Positions 6,616-11,391 of a DNA stretch of 15,920 nt are shown piece by piece; the stretch's first letter is position 1, and every line of letters starts with the position of its first letter. The position numbers were made by a program, and so were the translations under genes. Where the stretch lies: positions 1-15,920 of the forward strand of contig JAEZUI010000228.1 in NCBI GenBank assembly GCA_023421115.1. The letters are read 5' to 3'. This DNA is from Bacillota bacterium (GTDB lineage: Bacteria > Bacillota > Clostridia > Acetivibrionales > Acetivibrionaceae). The notes under the pieces were generated by a model. The model saw only the letters and a program-made list of their open reading frames with translations. It was not told the DNA's origin and made no database searches.

Positions 6616-7398
6616 ATGCGTTTGTTTAATGCCAGTTCATTGTTTAATGAAAATTCAAAAAAAGAAATATTGAGTATTATAAATAATCCGGAAAAATTAA
6701 GAAATAAATTAATTGAAGTAAAGAAAACGCTCTTAAAAGTTTATAATTTTAAAGCTTATACTTTACCGGAAGATTTTACTACTACTTCTTATATAATAGC
6801 AACTAATCACTTAACTGATTCTGATGCTCCGTTAATAATGAGTTATTATTATGATATTATGCATCAAGTTATAGATACTTATCCGCAGCTATTTGTTTTT
6901 GCTAAAGAAAATTGCTTTAATGGTATTTCTATACCTAAAGAATTAATGCCGATATTAGAGTTGGAAAAAGTTGTTCCAGTTGATCGTAAAAGCATTGGTG
7001 GATCGATGGCGGCGATGAAAGCTGCTGGAAAGTGGTTTAATGAAGGTAAAAAACCGAAGCATTTTCTGATATTTTCTCAAGGAACAATTTATGACATAAA
7101 TAAAGATAAAGCAGAAGATATTGAGACAGGAGCATTTTGGTTGGCTAGATTACTGGGTATTCCAGTTTTGCCGGCTTTTATTGAGCAAGCTGTTGAAGGG
7201 GCCGAGAATCGTTTAGTATTTGCAAAACCAATTTTTATACCAAAAGACTGCCGAAATTTTGATGAGCATAAACAATTATGGCTACAAAGGGTAATTGAAG
7301 CGCAGAATGAATTAGGGACACTTACAGGAATTCCAGCAAGAGAAGCTGTGCTCGATGAAGAACATCAAACAAGAAAAAGATTCAAACCAACTAATTAA
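6616..7398 (+). CDS. PlsC-like 1-acyl-sn-glycerol-3-phosphate acyltransferase family protein
   Basis: The 260-residue product carries the four acyltransferase blocks in order: NHLTDSDAP with the HX4D catalytic pair H65/D70; VPVDRKS (121-126), matching block II; FSQGTIYD (153-160), in the place of the usual FPEGTRS; and GIPVLPAFIE (181-190), matching block IV. The family moves acyl chains from acyl-ACP, acyl-phosphate or acyl-CoA to lysophosphatidate or related acceptors at the inner face of the membrane. Block III is unusual: Q replaces the normal acidic E, so the substrate may differ from lysophosphatidate. No long hydrophobic N-terminal helix is present, so membrane binding would be peripheral. 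AGGGGGA (6604-6610) is the ribosome binding site, 5 bases before the ATG. It seems to stand alone. Confidence 0.85.
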   Translation: MRLFNASSLFNENSKKEILSIINNPEKLRNKLIEVKKTLLKVYNFKAYTLPEDFTTTSYIIATNHLTDSDAPLIMSYYYDIMHQVIDTYPQLFVFAKENCFNGISIPKELMPILELEKVVPVDRKSIGGSMAAMKAAGKWFNEGKKPKHFLIFSQGTIYDINKDKAEDIETGAFWLARLLGIPVLPAFIEQAVEGAENRLVFAKPIFIPKDCRNFDEHKQLWLQRVIEAQNELGTLTGIPAREAVLDEEHQTRKRFKPTN

Positions 7399-7611
7399 TT
7401 AGATAATTCTTTAATCTAAATCGAAAAGGCAATAAAGGATAGGGTATTGTGGAGATATGACCCTATTATATTGAACAATAGACTGTCGGTAGATTATCAC
7501 TTAGAGCGGTTTTTACAGCTTTGTGAGATTCTTAGTTCCTATACGGAAAGTGTTACAATAAGTTGAGATTTTATGGCTGAAAAACAATGATAGGTGAGGT
7601 GTAAAATTAAA
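7399..7611. other. Intergenic region before the barnase operon
   Basis: Two short inverted repeats are present: TTAGAT/ATCTAA (7399-7404 and 7414-7419), just after the acyltransferase stop, and ATAGGGT/ACCCTAT (7439-7445 and 7460-7466). Neither has a T-run. TACAAT at 7554-7559 could be a -10 box for the lipoprotein gene, with only a poor -35 (TTAGTT at 7532). AGGTGAGGTG (7592-7601) is the ribosome binding site of the next gene. Confidence 0.35.
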
Positions 7612-8289
7612 GTGAAAATGTTAAACAGATATTTGTCTATTATTATAATACCTGTGATCTTTATGATGGTGTTAATAGGTTGCGATCTAAATACACCAGT
7701 TTTACCAGCTCCAACTGCAAGTCCTGTTTTGCCGGTTATTCACACGCCTGAGAGAATTACAACTCCGGATAAACCGGAAGAAATCGATACAATTGAGATA
7801 ACGGATAAAACACAAGTACCGGAAGAAACGGCAGAAAAAGCAAGAAAAACACCGGAAATATCGAAAGCAAAAGAAGCATCAGCAAAAGCAAATGTATCGA
7901 AAATAGAAGAAATGCCTGATGTTGGAGTTCAGGTGGAAGAGGGACAGCGATATTCCACAAAAGATGAAGTTGCAGCATATATTCACATGTTTGATCAATT
8001 GCCGCCAAACTATATTACAAAAAAAGAGGCCGAGAAAAAAGGTTGGGATAATTCAAAAGGCAACCTATGGAAGGTAACCGACAAAATGTCCATTGGTGGT
8101 GATTTCTTTGGAAACAGGGAAGGTATTTTGCCAAAAAAACAAGGACGAAAATACTACGAATGTGATATAAATTATAAAGGTGGTTACCGTGGAAGCGAGA
8201 GGATAGTATACTCTAATGATGGACTTGTGTTTTATACGGCTGACCATTATGAAACATTTGAACAGTTATTTCGGGAGGAAAACCAATGA
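7612..8289 (+). CDS. Membrane-anchored barnase-type guanyl-specific ribonuclease (lipoprotein)
   Basis: The GTG at 7612 is chosen because AGGTGAGGTG ends 10 bases before it; an upstream GTG at 7594 lies inside that ribosome binding site. The product is 225 residues. Residues 1-23 form a lipoprotein signal peptide ending in the lipobox LIGC, so C24 should be lipidated and the protein held on the outer face of the membrane. Residues 25-112 are a Pro/Thr/Glu/Lys-rich stalk without predicted fold. Residues 114-225 match barnase end to end: LPPNYITKKEA, GWDNSKGNL, SIGGDFFGNREG, LPKKQGRKYYECDINY, YRGSERI and YTADHYETF. Catalytic residues of barnase are conserved: the base E (E183), K (K137), both R (R193, R197) and acid H (H212). 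It should cleave RNA after G. The stop overlaps the start of the barstar gene (ATGA). Its role may be RNA scavenging or attack on competing cells; which one is not shown. Confidence 0.95.
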   Translation: MKMLNRYLSIIIIPVIFMMVLIGCDLNTPVLPAPTASPVLPVIHTPERITTPDKPEEIDTIEITDKTQVPEETAEKARKTPEISKAKEASAKANVSKIEEMPDVGVQVEEGQRYSTKDEVAAYIHMFDQLPPNYITKKEAEKKGWDNSKGNLWKVTDKMSIGGDFFGNREGILPKKQGRKYYECDINYKGGYRGSERIVYSNDGLVFYTADHYETFEQLFREENQ

Positions 8290-8558
8290 AAGAAATCAAA
8301 TTAGACGGAGCGAAAATGCACGATAAAGAGACAACTCATGAATATTTAAAAGAGAAATTGTCGTTGCCAGAGTACTATGGGGCTAATCTGGATGCTTTGT
8401 GGGATTGCCTTTCAACAGACTTTTCGCAAAAAATAATAACAATTCTGAATTCTGAAATTATTTTTAAGAATCTCGGAACCTATGGCAAATCCATTATAGA
8501 ACTTTTTGAGGATTTAGCCACAGAAAACTGCAATGTCAAAGTATATATAAAAAAGTAA
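8286..8558 (+). CDS. Barstar-family ribonuclease inhibitor
   Basis: A 90-residue protein, the same length as Bacillus amyloliquefaciens barstar. The hallmark LPEYYGANLDALWDCL (residues 27-42) carries the two aspartates that in barstar (D35 and D39) fill the RNase active site. The C-terminal VKVYIKK matches the last strand. It has no signal peptide, so it acts in the cytoplasm, where it would protect the cell from RNase made but not yet exported. Its ATG overlaps the RNase stop codon (ATGA), and GGGAGGAA (8273-8280) lies inside the end of the RNase gene, so translation is probably coupled. The order toxin then inhibitor fits the one-operon arrangement expected for a protected pair. Confidence 0.95.
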   Translation: MKEIKLDGAKMHDKETTHEYLKEKLSLPEYYGANLDALWDCLSTDFSQKIITILNSEIIFKNLGTYGKSIIELFEDLATENCNVKVYIKK

Positions 8559-8572
8559 GTCAGTAATAATAC

Positions 8573-8611
8573 AGCGGACTGCATTCAGGAGGTAGGGAGG
8601 TCCGCTTTTTT
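8573..8611 (+). terminator. Intrinsic terminator of the barnase/barstar operon
   Basis: AGCGGAC (8573-8579) pairs with GTCCGCT (8600-8606), followed directly by a run of six T. The stem is GC-rich. The 20-base loop contains AGGAGG, which is unusual but probably not functional as no start codon follows. Confidence 0.85.
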
Positions 8612-8643
8612 CTGCGTTTCATTTGAAGCATCGCCGTTCCTTT

Positions 8644-9468
8644 TTAAAAACCAAGATTTTTAAGCTCCGATGCAATTTCGATATATTTTTCTCTTGCATC
8701 AAATCCTTCGTAGTCATTTCTTCGAAGGTCTATGACATCCCCATGTGAAATGCCCCTGCTGTGTTTAGTTGACAATACACCTTTGAACTCTCCCCATTTT
8801 GAAGATTCTACAGATACAAATCCGTCATTTTCGCCTTCTATAAACCTAAGTATGAGATTTGGAATTGTGAGAATATAGTCGCTGAATATGTTATTCATCA
8901 CAGCCGCAAAGCTTTGATAATATACTTTTTCCGAATCTATAACCCTTTTGTTGAATTCTTCGCAACTGCTAACTGAAAGCTGTTGGCTTGAAGTAAATAT
9001 ATCCGATTTTTTATCTCCCATAGCTTTAGCGTTTTTATTGAAGCCATTTACAACTAAATTTATGAGAGGTTGAGGAAGCTTATATATAATGTCAATTATT
9101 TTTGCTCCACGATGTGGTGTAGAAATAGTTGTAAGAGATGCAATATGATCGGACATTCCAAGTATACTTATCATGTAACGAGCATCGAGTCCGCCCCTTG
9201 AATGTGCAATAATGTTTACTTTTTCGCACCCTTCAGTATCAATAATCTCCATAATTCTTTGTTTGAGAAATTCTGCATTATCTTCTATAGTAGCCCAGGC
9301 TTCATTATTGCCGTAATATATTGTTGCACCATGCCGTTTCAACTCACGGGGTATTCTCCCCCAATAATTAAAATATCTACAATCCCTAAAGCCTATTCCA
9401 TGAAGCATAAAAAGAGGATACCTAGTTTTACATAAAAACAGTACTGTTATAAGAATGTGTGTTTCCAT
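8644..9468 (-). CDS. Alpha/beta-hydrolase, lipase-like
   Basis: The ATG at 9468 is preferred because GGAGA (9478-9482, read on the minus strand) lies 9 bases before it; a further in-frame start at 9489 has no such site. The product is 274 residues. FMLHGIGFRD (20-29) is the oxyanion-hole HG motif, IIAHSRGGLDARY (86-98) is the nucleophile elbow with S90, D215 (EGENDGFVS) is the likely acid, and H242 (ISHGDV) the catalytic base. This spacing and the AHSRGG elbow point to the bacterial triacylglycerol lipase/esterase families (LipA-like). There is no cleavable signal peptide: the first 20 residues are mildly hydrophobic but run straight into the first strand, so a cytoplasmic or non-classically exported enzyme is likely. 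The gene is convergent with barstar. No promoter is clear in the AT-rich DNA upstream. Confidence 0.88.
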   Translation of the reverse strand: METHILITVLFLCKTRYPLFMLHGIGFRDCRYFNYWGRIPRELKRHGATIYYGNNEAWATIEDNAEFLKQRIMEIIDTEGCEKVNIIAHSRGGLDARYMISILGMSDHIASLTTISTPHRGAKIIDIIYKLPQPLINLVVNGFNKNAKAMGDKKSDIFTSSQQLSVSSCEEFNKRVIDSEKVYYQSFAAVMNNIFSDYILTIPNLILRFIEGENDGFVSVESSKWGEFKGVLSTKHSRGISHGDVIDLRRNDYEGFDAREKYIEIASELKNLGF

Positions 9469-9489
9469 AAAATTATATCTCCGCATCAT

Positions 9490-9597
9490 TAGATTAAAAA
9501 ACAGCTTATGTAATACATATTTATATTGAAAAAAGTCTGATTTTTAGAATTTATGAAGCAGATTTATTGGAGAGCTTATTCCGACTAAAATAAATAT
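9490..9597. other. Divergent intergenic region between the lipase and the small-ORF operon
   Basis: No gene is supported. It contains a segment (9547-9581) resembling one at 11318-11352, listed as a repeat. Promoters for the minus-strand lipase gene are not evident. Confidence 0.4.
9547..9581 (+). repeat. Diverged repeat, copy 1
   Basis: This 35-base stretch starting GAATTTAT and containing ATTGGAGA agrees with the stretch at 11318-11352 at 26 of 35 positions without gaps, by hand count. Both copies read through in one frame as similar peptides: EFMKQIYWRAYS here and EFIRQIHWRTCH in the other. Both are preceded by a stop codon and TTTTTA. They may be relics of the same coding 3' end or a small intergenic element. 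Confidence 0.4.
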
Positions 9598-9629
9598 TTG
9601 TAAAAAACAGGTTAAATTTATGCTATAAT
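9598..9629 (+). promoter_or_regulatory. Extended -10 promoter for the 9680 operon
   Basis: TGCTATAAT (9621-9629) is a perfect extended -10 element. The best -35 is TTGTAA (9598-9603), with a long 20-base spacer, which an extended -10 tolerates. It lies about 50 bases before the first small ORF and can serve the run of plus-strand genes to 11.2 kb. Confidence 0.6.
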
Positions 9630-9679
9630 ATTAAGTGACAATAAGGTAGAAATACTTTTTATGTATATATGAGGTGATT

Positions 9680-9817
9680 ATGAAAAAACGTACTAGTCCA
9701 CCAAAAGTAATTGTTAACGCTAGCAATTTTGACCCAATTTATAATAATGCTGAAGATAAGTTCCTAGAAGAATTTATCAAAAGAGAATTAGCTAAGGCTG
9801 ATGTTGAAAATAAATAA
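9680..9817 (+). CDS. Small protein of 45 residues, unrecognised
   Basis: ATG at 9680 has a strong ribosome binding site, GAGGTGAT (9671-9678), and sits under the extended -10 promoter. The peptide (MKKRTSPPKVIV at its start) is basic at the N-terminus, then has an acidic/helical second half (AEDKFLEEFIKRELAKADVE) suggesting one amphipathic helix. No signal peptide, membrane segment or cysteine. Family unknown. It overlaps the next tiny ORF by 17 bases. Confidence 0.6.
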   Translation: MKKRTSPPKVIVNASNFDPIYNNAEDKFLEEFIKRELAKADVENK

Positions 9818-9878
9818 AACCAATTTAATTCCAGCTGATGTTTTAAAAAGAAAAAATATATCAAATATGATTAAATGA
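9801..9878 (+). CDS. Tiny ORF of 25 residues overlapping the previous gene, perhaps a broken gene
   Basis: ATG at 9801 opens a frame (MLKINKTNLIPADVLKRKN at its start) that stops at TGA 9876-9878. It begins inside the previous ORF without a good ribosome binding site, so it would need coupling. In the frame of the flavoprotein gene, codons from 9893 (CRKYEVFVSR at the start) stay open up to and into that gene's ATG. Together these look like pieces of a short protein broken by frameshift, but I cannot name it. It may also be chance. Confidence 0.3.
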   Translation: MLKINKTNLIPADVLKRKNISNMIK

Positions 9879-9974
9879 AATAAACTACAGTGTAGAAAGT
9901 ATGAAGTATTTGTATCTAGATCTATAGATAGTATTAATAATTTAAAAACTCTAACTGGAAAGGATGTTATAATT

Positions 9975-10595
9975 ATGAAAGTGATTTTGGTTAATGGGAG
10001 CCCACATGAAAAAGGCTGCACTTATACTGCTCTGGCTGAAGTCGCGGGAGCATTAGAAAAACATGGTATTGAAACAGAAATTTATCAAGTAGGCACGAAG
10101 CCGGTTTCAGGATGTTTAGGTTGCTATTCTTGCGCCCAAACAGGAAGATGTTTTATGAAGGATCAGGTAAATGAATTTTTAGACAAGGTAGGCGGTGTGG
10201 ACGGTTTTGTTTTTGGATCTCCAGTACATTACGCTTCTGCCTCCGGTATGTTAATTTCCTTTATGGATCGGGTGTTTTTTGCCAGCAGAGGTCGTTTGGC
10301 GTATAAACCGGCTGCAGCAATAGTTAGTGCTAGGCGTGGTGGCACTACTGCTACATTTGACCAGTTGAACAAGTACTTTACAATAAGTAATATGCCTATT
10401 GTATCATCTCAGTATTGGAATATGGTGCATGGAAATACTCCGGAAGATGTTAAGAAGGATTTAGAGGGTATGCAAATCATGCGTATGTTAGGCAACAATA
10501 TGGCCTGGCTGTTAAAATCTATTCAAGCAGGAAAAGCAGCAGGGATAGAGATTCCAGAGCAAGAAAAGCGTGTGGCTACTAACTTTATTCGATAG
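9975..10595 (+). CDS. Flavodoxin-fold NAD(P)H-dependent FMN reductase, iron-sulfur flavoprotein type
   Basis: A 206-residue cytoplasmic protein of the NADPH-dependent FMN reductase family. VNGSPHEKGCT (6-16) is the FMN phosphate-binding loop and GSPVHYASASG (81-91) the second flavin loop. GCLGCYSCAQTGRC (46-59) gives four cysteines, C47, C50, C53 and C59, spaced C-x2-C-x2-C-x5-C. That compact motif is what binds the 4Fe-4S cluster in archaeal and clostridial iron-sulfur flavoprotein (Isf). So it likely passes electrons from ferredoxin or NAD(P)H to an acceptor, such as O2, peroxide, quinone or a xenobiotic; the acceptor cannot be read from sequence. GGAAAGGAT (9956-9964) is the ribosome binding site. 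The next gene starts 27 bases after its stop, so the two are probably co-transcribed. Confidence 0.88.
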   Translation: MKVILVNGSPHEKGCTYTALAEVAGALEKHGIETEIYQVGTKPVSGCLGCYSCAQTGRCFMKDQVNEFLDKVGGVDGFVFGSPVHYASASGMLISFMDRVFFASRGRLAYKPAAAIVSARRGGTTATFDQLNKYFTISNMPIVSSQYWNMVHGNTPEDVKKDLEGMQIMRMLGNNMAWLLKSIQAGKAAGIEIPEQEKRVATNFIR

Positions 10596-10622
10596 AAAAC
10601 AAACTAAATTGGAGTGGAAAAA

Positions 10623-11075
10623 GTGATAGAAATAAGAGAGGCAAGAAAAACTGATTTAAAGCATTTGTTAGCATTGTATACACAACTAAATAATAACCAA
10701 ATGCCTATATTAGATGAAAATTTAGAACAGCTTTGGAAGGACATTTTATCTGATCCTAATCACCACATTATTGTTGGTATTATTGAAGAAAAAATAGTTT
10801 CATCTTGTGTATTAATTATTATTAAGAATTTAACCCATAATCAGCGACCATATGCACTTATTGAAAATGTGATTACAAGCGAAGAGTGCAGAGGAAAAGG
10901 ATATGCAACGGCAATACTGAATTTTGCAAAAACAATTGCTGAATCTGAAAACTGCTATAAAATTGTGTTGATGACGGGTTCAAAAAAGGAATCGACATCA
11001 AATTTTTACAAAAGAGTAGGTTACAATGATAAAGATAAAACAGCGTTTATACAATGGATTGATAAAGAAAAATAA
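10623..11075 (+). CDS. GNAT-family N-acetyltransferase
   Basis: The GTG at 10623 is chosen as start because GGAG (10611-10614) lies 8 bases upstream; the GTG at 10614 would overlap that site. The 150-residue product has the GNAT order: IEIREARKTDLKHLLALY helix (2-19), a central strand (NVITSEECRGKGYAT), where R90-G-K-G93 is the acetyl-CoA pyrophosphate-binding motif A, then the helix ILNFAKTIAES. The final block NFYKRVGY matches motif B (the usual F-Y-x-x-x-G-F). It transfers acetyl from acetyl-CoA to an amine; the substrate is unknown. Its distance to the flavoprotein upstream and the small ORF downstream (25 bases) suggests one transcript. Confidence 0.9.
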   Translation: MIEIREARKTDLKHLLALYTQLNNNQMPILDENLEQLWKDILSDPNHHIIVGIIEEKIVSSCVLIIIKNLTHNQRPYALIENVITSEECRGKGYATAILNFAKTIAESENCYKIVLMTGSKKESTSNFYKRVGYNDKDKTAFIQWIDKEK

Positions 11076-11100
11076 ACGAAAGAATGGTGAGGGAAGGATA

Positions 11101-11227
11101 ATGAAGTTTTTTCTTTCTTCCGGTACTGTTATACTTGGTATTTGATGCAGTATTGATACATAAAAAGAAGTTTGGTCTCTCTATAAAAACTATATTCCAC
11201 TTTGCATACTTCTTGGATCAAAACTAG
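11101..11227 (+). pseudogene. Frameshifted small membrane-protein ORF
   Basis: GAGGGAAGGATA leads into ATG at 11101, which by itself gives only 14 codons (MKFFLSSGTVILGI). One frame over, from 11105, 40 codons are open to the TAG at 11225-11227 and read as FFFLPVLLYLVFDAVLIHKK then KFGLSIKTIFHFAYF, a typical short membrane protein with one helix followed by a basic patch. The frame change falls in or near the T-rich stretch at 11107-11118 just after the start. A single-base slip there would join the start to the long frame, giving about 42 residues. So this is either a pseudogene, a sequencing error, or a phase-variable gene. Family unknown. Confidence 0.5.
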
Positions 11228-11246
11228 AAGAAGCTTTACCCCATTT

Positions 11247-11278
11247 AAACTCGTATTTAGTTCCTCAAATATGAGTTT
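11247..11278. terminator. 12-bp inverted repeat, likely shared terminator of the convergent units
   Basis: AAACTCGTATTT (11247-11258) and AAATATGAGTTT (11267-11278) pair over 12 positions with one G-T wobble around an 8-base loop. On the plus strand it ends TTTTAT; on the minus strand it ends GAGTTTAAAT. The stem is long but AT-rich. It is placed exactly where transcription from both sides must stop, which supports a bidirectional terminator. Confidence 0.5.
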
Positions 11279-11317
11279 TATAAGAATTTCCTAAAATAGT
11301 TTTTAGCCAGTCACTAT

Positions 11318-11352
11318 GAATTTATCAGACAAATTCATTGGAGAACTTGTCA
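11318..11352 (+). repeat. Diverged repeat, copy 2
   Basis: Partner of the segment at 9547-9581. It overlaps the 11316-11338 hairpin, and reads as EFIRQIHWRTCH in the open frame that starts after a TAG at 11297. Confidence 0.4.
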
Positions 11353-11391
11353 TATACACACATATACTAAAGAATCTTGATATATTACTTA

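Larger units (their letters stand above)
11228..11391. other. Intergenic region between convergent units
   Basis: The short gap between the plus-strand small ORF and the minus-strand permease gene holds an inverted repeat (11247-11278), a second hairpin (11316-11338, ATGAATTT/AAATTCAT, perfect 8-bp stem) and one copy of the diverged repeat. No gene is seen. Confidence 0.5.

Noticed and set aside
7757..8008. Minus-strand Leu-rich ORF across the lipoprotein stalk
   Set aside because: It is the complement of the Glu/Lys-rich stalk codons, which produces Leu/Phe-rich shadow translations.
8286..8611. Classical toxin-antitoxin system
   Set aside because: The RNase carries a lipoprotein signal, so the pair is better read as an exported enzyme with an immunity protein than as an intracellular toxin-antitoxin module.
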